In this document: positions 17,673 through 27,312 of the stretch, piece after piece | Layout: each line of letters begins with the position of its first letter | How positions within the stretch are numbered: position 1 is the stretch's first letter | Source of the DNA: Prevotellaceae bacterium | GTDB taxonomy: Bacteria; Bacteroidota; Bacteroidia; Bacteroidales; UBA932 | DNA length: 35,303 bases | Direction: 5' to 3' | Assembly (NCBI GenBank): GCA_031266015.1 | Contig: JAISBU010000044.1 | Location: 1-35,303 of the forward strand | Position numbers and translations under genes: made by a program | The notes under the pieces: generated by a model | The model's input: the letters and a program-made list of their open reading frames with translations, nothing else | Databases searched by the model: none | What the model was told of the DNA's origin: nothing

Positions 17673-18998
17673 CTAATCACTATTTTTCCAGTACTTGTTC
17701 ATCAGCTCGTTCTTAATATTCACCTCCGTGCGGCTAAAGTATTTTGCAAATAGCTTCCATGCCAAATCCAGCATAAATGTTGTATCAATATCAACGTCAA
17801 TGGCCAACAATTTTTCGCTATATTCTTTCGCAAAATTCAGCGTACGCTCATCGTAGTCGCTCAAGTCAAAGCCGTTTTCCAGCTTGGTTTTAGCGTTGGC
17901 GGCATCGGCGTACAAGCGCACAGCCGCATTCATTACCTGAGGATGATCTTCACGAGTTTGCTTACCTATTACCAGCTGCTTCAAACGGGAGAGAGAGCGG
18001 AAGGGGTCAACAATTACCTTACCCGTATCGCTGTCAGTGCGCAAGAAAAGTTGGCCTTCGGTAATGTATCCGGTATTGTCGGGAATAGCGTGTGTAATAT
18101 CACCACCACTCAAGGTTGTTACCGCAATAATGGTGATAGAGCCACCACTGGGTAGCTGCACCGCCTTTTCGTATATCTTAGCCAAATCGCTATACAACGA
18201 ACCGGGCATGGAGTCCTTTGACGGAATCTGGTCCATACGGTTGCTCACAATACTCAACGCATCGGCGTACAGCGTCATGTCTGTCAACAATACCAGCACT
18301 TTTTCATTCTTATCTACAGCAAAATATTCTGCCGCCGCAAGCGCCATATCAGGAATAAGCAAACGCTCTACGGGAGGCTGCTCCGTAGTATTCACAAAGC
18401 TGATAATATGATCAAGCGCACCTGCATTGTCGAATACATTCTTGAAGTACAAGTAGTCATCATTACTCAACCCCATACCGCCAAGAATAATTTTATCCGC
18501 CTTAGCGCGAAGCGCAACGTTTGCCATTACCTGGTTGTAAGGCTGGTCAGGGTCGGCAAAAAATGGAATCTTTTGTCCGGTAACCAGCGTATTGTTCAGG
18601 TCAATACCTGCTATGCCCGTAGCAATAAGCTGCGAAGGTTGCTCACGACGATACGGATTTACCGATGGGCCGCCAACTTCACGCTTCTCCCCCTGTACTT
18701 CGGGGCCACCGTCAATAGGCTTGCCGTATGCGTTAAAGAATCGTCCGGCCAAAGCATCACTCACTTCCAGTGTGGGAGGTTCTCCAAAAAATGTGACTTC
18801 GGTGTTGGTCGCAATACCCTCGGTACCCGAAAAAACCTGCAACGTAATTGAGTCGCCATTGATCTTCACCACCTGCGCCAACTTATCGCCTACCATGGCC
18901 AACTCCTCGTTTGACACACCCTGAGCCTTAAGCGTAACCGTTGCCTTTGTTACCCCCTCTAACTTTGTGTATACTCGCTGAAATGCAGTTGCTGTCAT
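17673..18998 (-). CDS. ntpB: V/A-type ATPase subunit B (non-catalytic)
   Basis: A 441-aa nucleotide-binding-fold subunit that alternates with A in the hexameric head. It lacks a Walker A lysine motif, as expected for B. Family motifs include FFNAYGKPIDGGP, NPYRREQPSQLIATGIAGID and TGQKIPFFADPDQPYNQV. The C-terminal part has GYITEGQLFLRTD and DPFRSLSRLKQLV. It begins 37 bp after subunit A. Confidence 0.94.
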   Translation of the reverse strand: MTATAFQRVYTKLEGVTKATVTLKAQGVSNEELAMVGDKLAQVVKINGDSITLQVFSGTEGIATNTEVTFFGEPPTLEVSDALAGRFFNAYGKPIDGGPEVQGEKREVGGPSVNPYRREQPSQLIATGIAGIDLNNTLVTGQKIPFFADPDQPYNQVMANVALRAKADKIILGGMGLSNDDYLYFKNVFDNAGALDHIISFVNTTEQPPVERLLIPDMALAAAEYFAVDKNEKVLVLLTDMTLYADALSIVSNRMDQIPSKDSMPGSLYSDLAKIYEKAVQLPSGGSITIIAVTTLSGGDITHAIPDNTGYITEGQLFLRTDSDTGKVIVDPFRSLSRLKQLVIGKQTREDHPQVMNAAVRLYADAANAKTKLENGFDLSDYDERTLNFAKEYSEKLLAIDVDIDTTFMLDLAWKLFAKYFSRTEVNIKNELMNKYWKNSD

Positions 18999-19035
18999 TA
19001 TAATGATTTACAGTTGAACAATTTTTACTTTCTGG

Positions 19036-20793
19036 TTATCTACCTTTTTCACCAATCACTATATCCAAGTCGGTCAAATACTTCTTAAAGTTTTTATCCT
19101 TAAACTCACAGTAGTTCATTTGCTTCATAAGGTTAATGCACGACTTGTAGAATGATGCACATTCTTCAAAAGTATGGAAATCAAATGCCTTAGAGCAAAT
19201 ATCCATAACCTTGCCAAATACATACTGCTGACGCTCCATAGAGCAAGAGGCGTCTATCTTATCAAAGGCATCCTGCTGCAGAATAACAAAGTCTATCAGC
19301 TCCGACTTCCAAAATCTGTCATGGTATTCAACCGGCACGCTATCATCACCGAGAATGTTGATTTGCTCGGCGGCCTCCTTACCTCTTTGTATTAAAGTTT
19401 TGGCTCCCAGAACTTTAGCCACCCAGCCCTTTTCCACCTTTTCATTCAGATAGTCCTGAATTTCAGGGTATTCCAAATATTTCGAGTAGCTATCCATAGG
19501 GTCAACCGCAGGATAACGCTTGCTGTCTGCACGATTTTGCGATAGCGCGTAGAAGCAGCGTGCAGCCTTCTTTGTTCCCTCAGTTACCGGCTCCTTCAAG
19601 TTACCACCTGCAGGTGATACTGTACCGATAAATGTGATGGAGCCCGTGCTGCCATTGTTCAGGTATACAAATCCGGCACGTGAGTAAAAGTTAGAAATAA
19701 TAGCAGGCAAGTCCATAGGGAAAGCATCCTGACCGGGAAGCTCCTCCAAGCGGTTACTCATTTCACGCAACGCTTGTGCCCAGCGTGATGTTGAGTCTGC
19801 CAACAGCAACACCTTCAAGCCCATGCTTCGGTAGTACTCTGCAATAGTCATTGCTGTATAAACAGACGCCTCACGCGCTGCAACAGGCATGTTCGATGTG
19901 TTACAGATAATCGTTGTACGCTCCATGAGCTTACGTCCCGTGCGAGGATCTACCAGTTCCGGAAACTCCTTAAAAATCTCCACCACCTCATTCGCACGCT
20001 CACCACAAGCCGCCATAATAATCATGTTGGCATCTGCCTGCTTGGCAAGAGCATGCTGCAGTACGGTTTTACCGCAACCGAACGGACCCGGAATAAATCC
20101 GGTACCACCTTCGGCTATCGGATTAAACGTATCAATAACACGTACGCCTGTTTCCATCATTTTGAACGGACGCGGCTTGCTCTTATAGCTGGTGATAGCA
20201 ATTTTCACCGGCCATTTCTGCATCATGCTCACCTTGAACTCCTCACCATCTGCGTTAGCAAGCGTGGCAATAGTATCGGTAAGCGCGTACTCACCTTCAG
20301 CTGCGATTGATTTTACGGTGTATGTTCCTGTCATTTTAAAAGGCACCATAATCTTGTGCGGCATCCAACCTTCCATTACTTCACCCAACCAGTCGGCAGC
20401 GGTAACGCTATCTCCAACCTTTGCCAAAGGAGCGAACTTCCACCGGCTGTCATTATCAAGCGCAGGAGTATACTCGCCACGTTTAAGGAAAACACCCGTC
20501 ATGGTTTCCAGATTGTTCTGCAATCCGTCATAACTTTTTGACAGAATACCGGGCCCCAACGACACCTCCAACATGTGTCCCTCAAATTCCACCTCACTTC
20601 CCACCTTAAGGCCACGAGTGCTCTCGAAAACCTGTGCAAAGGCCTTATCTCCGGTAATCTTAATAACCTCCGCCATCATTTTTACTCCGCTGGGGTGTGT
20701 AACAAAACAAATTTCGTTTTGCGCCACAGGCCCATCAACCTGCACGGTCACAAGGTTAGAAATAATACCTGCAATTTTACCCTTCGTTTTCAT
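19036..20793 (-). CDS. ntpA: V/A-type ATPase subunit A (catalytic)
   Basis: The 585-aa catalytic subunit. The beta-barrel N-terminus (GKIAGIISNLVTVQ) is followed by the A-subunit non-homologous insert and the P-loop GPFGCGKT at residues 236-243. Further motifs are AACGERANEV, LLADSTSRWAQALREMSNRLEELPG (with the catalytic-site arginine and glutamate region) and ISNFYSRAG. The P-loop has Cys where many homologues have Ser, as in eukaryotic A subunits. Length fits archaeal/bacterial A subunits. Confidence 0.96.
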   Translation of the reverse strand: MKTKGKIAGIISNLVTVQVDGPVAQNEICFVTHPSGVKMMAEVIKITGDKAFAQVFESTRGLKVGSEVEFEGHMLEVSLGPGILSKSYDGLQNNLETMTGVFLKRGEYTPALDNDSRWKFAPLAKVGDSVTAADWLGEVMEGWMPHKIMVPFKMTGTYTVKSIAAEGEYALTDTIATLANADGEEFKVSMMQKWPVKIAITSYKSKPRPFKMMETGVRVIDTFNPIAEGGTGFIPGPFGCGKTVLQHALAKQADANMIIMAACGERANEVVEIFKEFPELVDPRTGRKLMERTTIICNTSNMPVAAREASVYTAMTIAEYYRSMGLKVLLLADSTSRWAQALREMSNRLEELPGQDAFPMDLPAIISNFYSRAGFVYLNNGSTGSITFIGTVSPAGGNLKEPVTEGTKKAARCFYALSQNRADSKRYPAVDPMDSYSKYLEYPEIQDYLNEKVEKGWVAKVLGAKTLIQRGKEAAEQINILGDDSVPVEYHDRFWKSELIDFVILQQDAFDKIDASCSMERQQYVFGKVMDICSKAFDFHTFEECASFYKSCINLMKQMNYCEFKDKNFKKYLTDLDIVIGEKGR

Positions 20794-20860
20794 ATGTCTA
20801 ATTTAAAGCTTACAAGTTAAAAAGTTTACTTACAAATTACCTTGTAAACCGGTACACTTG

Positions 20861-21688
20861 TTAACTTTTTTCTAACACAAACGAGCTGTGGATTTCTGCT
20901 ATCAGCTGCTTTAATCTTTCTGCTCCAATTTCCTCGCCCAATGCAGCCCAGCGCTCTGCTATCTGCATTTTTGCTGCGTATGCCAGCAATACATCTATAG
21001 AGAAATATTCAAGCTCACACAATTCGTCAGCCATCTCCCACCGTAAAGCATCTATGCGCCACTCCCGCTCCACAATATCCTTACCCTCAAAAACAGACAG
21101 CGCCCTATCCAGCCATATTTCCTCGCCTTTCAATCCAAAATCCGATGCATTACTCCGGCTCAGCACCTCCACCAAATCGCCCTCGCCTATTAAATTATTG
21201 GCAATATCACGCTTTGTTTTACGACTTAAAAAAGCCGCCTGCACATTCCGCAAGCTTCTCTCAAAATCAAACCAACGACGAATAAATTTACTATTTAAAC
21301 CACCCGCATACTCGTAAAAATACTTCTGAAGCTTGGTTTCCAACTCCAGGTAAGAAACCTCTTTACCCGCATCTCCCTCTTTATTCCAGTACTGCTCTAC
21401 AAAATCGAACATATACGAATGCAGCTTGCCGGGCTCTCTCACCTCCTGCTCTAGTTCCTCCGCCGAATATTTTGCTAAAGGATTATGCAACTCTCCTGTT
21501 TGCATCAGGTAACTCAACAAGTTTTTATTGTCATGATGCAAATACATAGCCTCCCACAACACCAAATCCGATTGCATCAGCTGAGATGCAATATCCTGTC
21601 GTGTTTTCTGATAATCGCTACCCTTTGCGTCTATATCAAACGCAAGGTCAGGTAAGCTGGATATGAGATAGTGGTATTTATTGTTCAT
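20861..21688 (-). CDS. DUF2764 family protein of the V-ATPase operon
   Basis: A 275-aa soluble, mostly helical acidic protein with N-terminal YHYLISSLPDLAFD, the hallmark of DUF2764. This family is found in Bacteroidetes V-type ATPase operons between subunits E and A. The operon has no recognisable subunit C, the funnel that couples the rotor ring to the shaft, so this protein may replace C; that is inference from gene context and from the subunit-C-like all-helical character. It is 67 bp upstream of ntpA and 137 bp downstream of ntpE. Confidence 0.82.
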   Translation of the reverse strand: MNNKYHYLISSLPDLAFDIDAKGSDYQKTRQDIASQLMQSDLVLWEAMYLHHDNKNLLSYLMQTGELHNPLAKYSAEELEQEVREPGKLHSYMFDFVEQYWNKEGDAGKEVSYLELETKLQKYFYEYAGGLNSKFIRRWFDFERSLRNVQAAFLSRKTKRDIANNLIGEGDLVEVLSRSNASDFGLKGEEIWLDRALSVFEGKDIVEREWRIDALRWEMADELCELEYFSIDVLLAYAAKMQIAERWAALGEEIGAERLKQLIAEIHSSFVLEKS

Positions 21689-21825
21689 TTATGCAAACGT
21701 AGAAAACCCGCGTGAGTCGTTATACTGAGCCCATCGAAGCATACGGAATAACCACCCTTTCACCGGATCGTTGGCTCTGTCAACCTTTAATTCAACAAAC
21801 TCGGGGGCAACACGCGTAAACTACT
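21689..21825. other. Spacer inside the V-ATPase operon with a degenerate repeat
   Basis: This 137-bp spacer is unusually long for the operon. It contains ACTGAGCCCATCGAAGCATA (21724-21743), similar in wording to dispersed intergenic repeats elsewhere in the window. I see no open frame or terminator. Confidence 0.4.
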
Positions 21826-22449
21826 TTATTTTATATCCGTGCCAAAAAGCAACGTGCGTACTTGCGGTCGCAAGTACTCTTTGAAAAGGTTTACAAAATC
21901 CTGACCAGTAAATGAAAGATAGTAGCCTCCATTCTTTGGACCAATTTTGAACCCGGCCCTTACGCTCCTGTCAAACTTCAACTCCAACCCCTTATCAAGT
22001 ATATTTTTAGCAGATGTAACAAAACGTTTCTCCAGCTCAGCCTGCTTATCTGCAGGTAGCAAAATGGATAAATTTACAGGTTCAGTGGCGTTTACATTAA
22101 ACCGCTCCGTGGCCGCCAGCACCAATGATTTCAGAAACTCTGCATCGGCAAAAGCCGTAGCAACGGAGTCGGCCAATGCGCTGTTGAGCAGCACATTCTC
22201 CAGCTCCAACTTCACGGTATGCACAGTATTATTTCCGGCGGTAATAATCTCATTATTAGATGTTTCCTGAGTTTTCACAGCCTCCCTCTGAGCCTTATCC
22301 AATATCCTGGCAGCCTCCTTCCGAGCCTTATCTACAATGGCAGAAGCCTCTGCCTGCGCCTTGGCCAATAGCTCATCTGCGGCCTTACGCCCCTTTTCTA
22401 CACCTTCACCGTATAACTTTTCTGTGAGTAGCGCTAACTTATCTTGCAT
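21826..22449 (-). CDS. ntpE: V/A-type ATPase subunit E (peripheral stalk)
   Basis: A 207-aa peripheral stalk subunit. The N-terminal half is one long charged, alanine-rich helix (residues about 5-75, GRKAADELLAKAQAEASAIV and ARILDKAQREAVK) that pairs with a partner stalk helix; the C-terminal half is the globular head-binding domain (FKIGPKNGGYYLSFTGQDF). It is first in the operon, preceded by a Bacteroidetes -7 box. No partner stalk subunit G/H is found next to it. Confidence 0.88.
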   Translation of the reverse strand: MQDKLALLTEKLYGEGVEKGRKAADELLAKAQAEASAIVDKARKEAARILDKAQREAVKTQETSNNEIITAGNNTVHTVKLELENVLLNSALADSVATAFADAEFLKSLVLAATERFNVNATEPVNLSILLPADKQAELEKRFVTSAKNILDKGLELKFDRSVRAGFKIGPKNGGYYLSFTGQDFVNLFKEYLRPQVRTLLFGTDIK

Positions 22450-22516
22450 ACAAAAAACAGTTGATGTATTGTCATTAAACTTTTATTGACATACTTTTGG
22501 TTAAAGTATGTATTAG

Positions 22517-22524
22517 CAAAGGTA
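22517..22524 (-). promoter_or_regulatory. -7 box of the V-ATPase operon promoter
   Basis: TACCTTTG on the minus strand fits TAnnTTTG and lies 67 bases upstream of the ntpE ATG. No TTTG at the -33 position is visible in the AT-rich upstream stretch. Confidence 0.55.
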
Positions 22525-22901
22525 ATAAATTCATTTTATTTTACTATATAATCTTCCATTTATTTTCACATAAGTTGTTGGGTTTTGCGCAACTAGCTGT
22601 ATAATAAAGACATTTCTCATGAAAATGCAGCTCGGGTTTCCAATTTTTTTTGCATTAACGATAGAAAAATAAAAACTTGTCGGTAATGGCACGCTGAGTG
22701 AAGCAACATACTCTTATATCACGGCAACGCAGACCGAACTATAGCATAACAACACAATAAATTTTATGTACGGAAATAAGAAGCCCGCCACATTCATTAA
22801 GCCCTGAAAGAGCGGAATCCGGTTTACTTCATTTGATTGCGTCCTTTCAGAACTTTTTGAGGTTTCGCTCAGCATGGCAGTGCACGGTTGGCCGGTCAAT
22901 C
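22525..22901. other. Intergenic region with dispersed-repeat debris
   Basis: No convincing gene. The right-hand part contains CACGCTGAGTGAAGCAAC (from about 22690) and TTTCGCTCAGCATGGCAGTG (about 22862-22881), opposite-oriented versions of a degenerate CTGAG..GAAG repeat also seen elsewhere in the window. No terminator for the leftward lipid A deacylase gene was recognised with confidence. Confidence 0.4.
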
Positions 22902-24185
22902 TTAAATCATCGACATCGGTTTCTTCTTCATTAGCGCGTATCCAACAGACCATTCGGTAAAATCGGCCTTAAAACCGTGAGCTTTTATGGCCACACCGAC
23001 GAACAATCTATCCGTAAGCTCCACCCTTGCGCCCAATCGTTCGTAAATAATTGGCGAAGATGGCTGATCTCCCACACGGGGAAAAGGGTAAATTCCCAAG
23101 TCCGTTATCAACCACAGGCGCTTGTAACCAACCTCGTGCGCCGCATAAATGCCAACGGTAAAATTATCCGATGAAAATTTAGCGTTGGACTTCATCACCC
23201 GCTGCACCTCCGATGAAGAGGGAGAAACCACACCCGGATTACGCAAGCCCATATCCTTAATCAACTCCTTATAAGCTGAGTGATAGCTATCTACATAGCT
23301 GCCCCACTCATAGTAAAACAGCTCTATGCCTGCTCCCCACTTGCGGCGATGGCTCACCTGCCTGAGCGCTGCCGTAGAGAATGTTAAGCAAGTCCATCGC
23401 TTCCCTTCACGTGGTCTTTTTTTATCGAATCCGGTATCAAGCATGCGCACACCACTACCTATAAACACATCCCATTCAAAAGACTTAGTCCATTCAGGCA
23501 GGGCAATTGGCGTATAGCGCTTATCCTTATTCTTATATAAATTCCATTGATAGGCAATGGTACCGGAAATAAGGTTTATCCCTTTATTCGGTTTTTGATA
23601 CGAGCCATTGGAAAAATGCTGGAAGCTGATGCCTGCCGATAGCGTAGAATATCCGGGCAGCAGAAGCGAGGCCTCAAAAGAAAACTCCAGATAAGCATTA
23701 TTCTTGTAGCCTATCAGGATGTTAGACGGGCTATGCTCCGGGTTGTACGAGTTAAAGTTATACGAGAATCCCGCGCTAATGTTGTAGCCAACAGAAAACC
23801 ATTTGTCCCGGTAAACAGGAGCGCCAAAATAGGCATACAGGGCAGCGGGCTTACCTAAGCCAGCGGATATGGAATCATCTCCCAGGATAATTCCGTTCAT
23901 GTTGCCCATGTAGTAGCCAACGCCATACCTGGGATAGCGATAGGATACGTCAAAGATATTCCGGTCGCGGTCATCCGTTTGCCAGCCCAGCTTAACATCC
24001 ATGCCCACATAGTAATCCTTCAGAACAAAATTTTGCCGTTCCACCAGGCTACCTTGACGTGCTGATGCTGCGGCATAGAGCTTACGCGGACCATCGGTGG
24101 TATCTGTCCAGCTGAAAGCTTTGCTAACATGGCTGATTGACAGCGCCGAAAAAAGAAGAATATGGTATTTACGAAACGTATTCAT
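22902..24185 (-). CDS. PagL-like acyloxyacyl hydrolase (lipid A deacylase family)
   Basis: A 427-aa predicted outer-membrane beta-barrel. The start at 24185 gives MNTFRKYHILLFSALSISHVSKAFS as signal peptide; the ATG at 24224 would put charged residues in front. The PagL-family core is at residues 190-204, HFSNGSYQKPNKGIN. His190 and Ser192 correspond to the catalytic His126 and Ser128 of Pseudomonas PagL (from memory), which removes a 3-O-acyl chain of lipid A. The third catalytic residue there is Glu140; the position at equal spacing here is Asn204, so the acid may come from elsewhere. The protein is much longer than PagL (about 150-170 aa), as in other Bacteroidetes members. It is monocistronic. 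Confidence 0.75.
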   Translation of the reverse strand: MNTFRKYHILLFSALSISHVSKAFSWTDTTDGPRKLYAAASARQGSLVERQNFVLKDYYVGMDVKLGWQTDDRDRNIFDVSYRYPRYGVGYYMGNMNGIILGDDSISAGLGKPAALYAYFGAPVYRDKWFSVGYNISAGFSYNFNSYNPEHSPSNILIGYKNNAYLEFSFEASLLLPGYSTLSAGISFQHFSNGSYQKPNKGINLISGTIAYQWNLYKNKDKRYTPIALPEWTKSFEWDVFIGSGVRMLDTGFDKKRPREGKRWTCLTFSTAALRQVSHRRKWGAGIELFYYEWGSYVDSYHSAYKELIKDMGLRNPGVVSPSSSEVQRVMKSNAKFSSDNFTVGIYAAHEVGYKRLWLITDLGIYPFPRVGDQPSSPIIYERLGARVELTDRLFVGVAIKAHGFKADFTEWSVGYALMKKKPMSMI

Positions 24186-24379
24186 TTTATAGGGGAACAA
24201 AGATCGGAAATTGAAGCACAACACAGGGCAGCCTTTAACAGTTGACTACATCATTCAACACCAGCAACAAGTTGTCAATACTCTGATTATTAGTATATTA
24301 ACAGAAGACAATCAAGGAAGGTTGTTAACCTTAAACAAATCAAGCCTCACCATGGCTGTTATTATTAACCAAAATGCGC

Positions 24380-24387
24380 TATATTTG
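24380..24387 (+). promoter_or_regulatory. -7 box ahead of the DUF456 gene
   Basis: TATATTTG fits TAnnTTTG, 44 bases before the ATG at 24432. The -33 position reads CTG rather than TTG. Confidence 0.45.
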
Positions 24388-24431
24388 AGCAATAATTGCA
24401 CTATAACCGAGCTTAGACCTAAATCTGCGCC

Positions 24432-24905
24432 ATGGAGGCTATCATTATCATTGCAGGCACACTCCTGCTAATTGTTTCATTCGTAGGTTGTTTTGTACCG
24501 GCGTTACCCGGCCCAACGTTGGCCTATATGGCTATTTTGCTACGCTACTTTTCATCTACCGACACCATAGCATACTCCACCACCACCCTAGCGGCGCTTG
24601 GCATAATTATGGCTGTGGTTTTTTTGCTGGATTACATCATTCCCAGCTGGATGACGCGTAAAATGGGAGGCTCTAAATATGCATCCCGCGGCGCGTTGAT
24701 TGGAATGCTTTTGGGAATTATTTTCACGCCCATAGGCATGCTGCTGGGCATGTTCTTGGGAGCGCTTGTTGGCGAATTAATGCACAGCAACAATACGGGC
24801 AGAGCTGTGGGCGTAGCTTGCTATACTTTTGTAGGATTTTTACTTACTACCGGCATAAAATTTATATACTGCTGCGCAGCTGCCTACTACTTCTTTTTTC
24901 CTTAA
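24432..24905 (+). CDS. DUF456 family membrane protein
   Basis: A 157-aa inner-membrane protein with about four to five hydrophobic helices. The N-terminal FVGCFVPALPGPTLAY and the glycine-rich GALIGMLLGIIFTPIGMLLG/FLGALVGEL hairpin are characteristic of the DUF456 family (PF04306). Function is unknown. It is convergent with rimO, and the two stop codons overlap (TTAA at 24902-24905). Confidence 0.82.
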   Translation: MEAIIIIAGTLLLIVSFVGCFVPALPGPTLAYMAILLRYFSSTDTIAYSTTTLAALGIIMAVVFLLDYIIPSWMTRKMGGSKYASRGALIGMLLGIIFTPIGMLLGMFLGALVGELMHSNNTGRAVGVACYTFVGFLLTTGIKFIYCCAAAYYFFFP

Positions 24906-26257
24906 ATACGAAGTCGATGAGCGAGAAAGCGCAGAGCTTCCACACCGGTAGAAAATCCCCCTACAAAATCTCCATACAAGTCAAACTCATCTGCGGCGGT
25001 AATCTTTACATCGTGAAATTCACCGGAATTCAGCTCTGTTTCACTAGAAATCAGCACTTCCCCATCCACCTCCGGAGAATCGTACTGCGTACGCCCCACG
25101 TAAAGCTCCCCCTCTTTTCGGTCTATAACTACGCGAAAAGTTTTTCCAACCTTAGCCGCATTTAAAGAGGCAGAAATACCGGCTTGCAGCTTCATTAAAA
25201 CATCTGCACGTCGTTGCTTTTCCTCCTGCGGAATTACATCTGCCAAATGTTGCGCGCCATAAGTTCCCTCCTCCTCTGAGTAGGTAAACACGCCTAAACG
25301 CTCAAATTTAACCTCACGTATAAAAGTTATAAGCTCGGCAAACGCTGCCTCATCTTCGCCGGGATGGCCAACTATAAGCGTTGTGCGCAAAGCGATCTCC
25401 GGCGTCTGCTCTCGAAGCGCGCGAATTAAATCGTAGGTTTGCCGCCTGTCGTTTCCTCTTCGCATATTTTTCAATACGGTGGTATTTACATGCTGAAAGG
25501 GAATATCCAGGTACTTACAAATCTTCGGATTGTTGCGCATAACCTCCAGCACATCTGTAGGAAATTGTGCCGGATAGCCGTAATGCAAACGAATCCACTC
25601 AATACCTTTTACCTCACTCAAGCGCTGGAGCAACGCTGCCAGCTTGCGCTCGCCATACAGGTCAAGACCATAGTAGGTGGTATCTTGAGCAATTACCATC
25701 AGCTCTTTCACTCCTTTGGCAGCCAACAGCTCAGCCTCTCGCACTAAATCCTCAGCAGGAACAGAAACGTGCCGGCCTCGTATAAGCGGAATAGCGCAGT
25801 AGGAGCAGCCCCAGCTGCAACCCTCGGAAATTTTCAGATAAGCGTAATGCTTAGGTGTAGATACAAGCCGTTCGCCAATGAGGTTTTTCTTGTGCTGAAC
25901 TCCCACGGCCACCAAAATATCCTCAATACTATTTACTCCGAAAAACTCATCTACTTCCTCTATATCATTTTGTAAATCAGACTTATATCGCTCTGCGAGG
26001 CAGCCGAAAACAAAGAGCTTATCTATTTCTCCACGTTGCTTTGCCGCTGCAAATTCAAGAATTGTATTTACGGATTCCTCCTTGGCGTCATTGATAAATC
26101 CACAGGTGTTTACGATTACAATCCGAGCGGAAAGCTCATCGCTATCATGCACGATACTGTAGCCTCCGTGCTGCAGCTGAGACATCAATTTCTCAGAATC
26201 CACAACGTTTTTAGAGCATCCGAGAGTAACTACGTTTATTTTCTTGTTGGAAGACAT
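24902..26257 (-). CDS. rimO: Ribosomal protein S12 methylthiotransferase
   Basis: A radical-SAM enzyme that adds a methylthio group to the conserved aspartate of ribosomal protein S12. The 451-aa protein has the N-terminal MTTase domain (TLGCSKNVVDSEKLMSQL, NTCGFI, FGCLAERY) holding one 4Fe-4S cluster and the radical-SAM CxxxCxxC at Cys147, Cys151 and Cys154 (CSWGCSYC). The C-terminal TRAM domain follows. RimO rather than MiaB is indicated by GCSKN and by IRGRHVS after the cluster motif. I start it at 26257 (MSSNKK); an ATG at 26272 is possible. It follows ftsY by 21 bp and is probably co-transcribed. Confidence 0.94.
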   Translation of the reverse strand: MSSNKKINVVTLGCSKNVVDSEKLMSQLQHGGYSIVHDSDELSARIVIVNTCGFINDAKEESVNTILEFAAAKQRGEIDKLFVFGCLAERYKSDLQNDIEEVDEFFGVNSIEDILVAVGVQHKKNLIGERLVSTPKHYAYLKISEGCSWGCSYCAIPLIRGRHVSVPAEDLVREAELLAAKGVKELMVIAQDTTYYGLDLYGERKLAALLQRLSEVKGIEWIRLHYGYPAQFPTDVLEVMRNNPKICKYLDIPFQHVNTTVLKNMRRGNDRRQTYDLIRALREQTPEIALRTTLIVGHPGEDEAAFAELITFIREVKFERLGVFTYSEEEGTYGAQHLADVIPQEEKQRRADVLMKLQAGISASLNAAKVGKTFRVVIDRKEGELYVGRTQYDSPEVDGEVLISSETELNSGEFHDVKITAADEFDLYGDFVGGFSTGVEALRFLAHRLRI

Positions 26258-26278
26258 CGGGTAATTATGCATTCATAA

Positions 26279-27238
26279 TTAGCTGAAAAGGGTTTCGACA
26301 AAGGCTTTTTTATCGAAAATACGCAGGTCGTTAATGCGCTCGCCTACTCCAATATATTTTACCGGAACTTTCAGCTGGTCTGAGATGCCAATAACTACGC
26401 CGCCTTTAGCAGTTCCATCCAGCTTAGTAATGGCCAGAGCAGTAATACGTGTAGCCTTACTAAACTCCTTTGCCTGTTGGTAGGCATTTTGTCCTGTAGA
26501 GCCGTCCAAAACCAGCAACACCTCGTGTGGAGCATCCGGAATAACCTTGCTCATCACGTTACGAATTTTCGTTAACTCGTTCATCAAATTCAGCTTATTA
26601 TGCAAGCGCCCCGCGGTATCAATCAGCACAACGTCCGCGCCATTTGCCTTAGCGGCGCTTACCGTATCAAAAGCAACAGAAGCCGGATCTGAGCCCATTT
26701 GTTGTTTGATAATGGTAGCGCCTGAACGCTCTGCCCACACTACCAGCTGGTCTACCGCAGCAGCACGAAAAGTATCTGCAGCGCCAATATACACTTTCTT
26801 TCCCGCATTAACCAGCTGCGCTGCCAGCTTGCCAATGGTGGTGGTTTTTCCAACTCCATTGACTCCTACTACCATTACTACATACGGGTTACCATTGGTA
26901 TTCGGGATTGTCTCAATGTTGGTAGTATTATCTTCAAGCAAGGCTTCAATCTCTTCACGCAACAAAGCATTCATTTCGCTCATGCTGGTAAACTTATCCT
27001 TAGCGGCTCTTTTCTCTATTCTCTCAATAATTTTGAGCGTAGTTTCAACGCCCACATCCGACATAATGAGCGCTTCCTCCAAGCCATCCAGCACCTCGTC
27101 GTCTACCTTGGTTTTACCAGCTACTGCACGCGAGATACGCCTGAGCAGGCTTTCCTTCGTTTTCTCCAGCTTAGGTGCCAGCTCCTGCGGCTGCTCCTCC
27201 GGATTTTTGTTGGAGTGAAATAAATTAAAAAATGCCAT
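26279..27238 (-). CDS. ftsY: Signal recognition particle receptor FtsY
   Basis: The 319-aa SRP-receptor GTPase that docks ribosome-nascent chain-SRP complexes at the inner membrane. The NG domains are clear: an N-domain four-helix bundle (about 20-100), P-loop GVNGVGKTT at 125-133, ADTFRAAAVDQL, DTAGR and TKLDGTAKGG, ending with IGVGERINDLRIFD. The acidic A domain of E. coli is almost absent, as is usual in Bacteroidetes. It heads a two-gene unit with rimO. Confidence 0.96.
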   Translation of the reverse strand: MAFFNLFHSNKNPEEQPQELAPKLEKTKESLLRRISRAVAGKTKVDDEVLDGLEEALIMSDVGVETTLKIIERIEKRAAKDKFTSMSEMNALLREEIEALLEDNTTNIETIPNTNGNPYVVMVVGVNGVGKTTTIGKLAAQLVNAGKKVYIGAADTFRAAAVDQLVVWAERSGATIIKQQMGSDPASVAFDTVSAAKANGADVVLIDTAGRLHNKLNLMNELTKIRNVMSKVIPDAPHEVLLVLDGSTGQNAYQQAKEFSKATRITALAITKLDGTAKGGVVIGISDQLKVPVKYIGVGERINDLRIFDKKAFVETLFS

Positions 27239-27312
27239 TATGCTTTGTATTTACCGGCTATCACTGCGGCTTACCCCGCAGCTTTTCATGATATAATGTA
27301 ATTTCACTGAAG

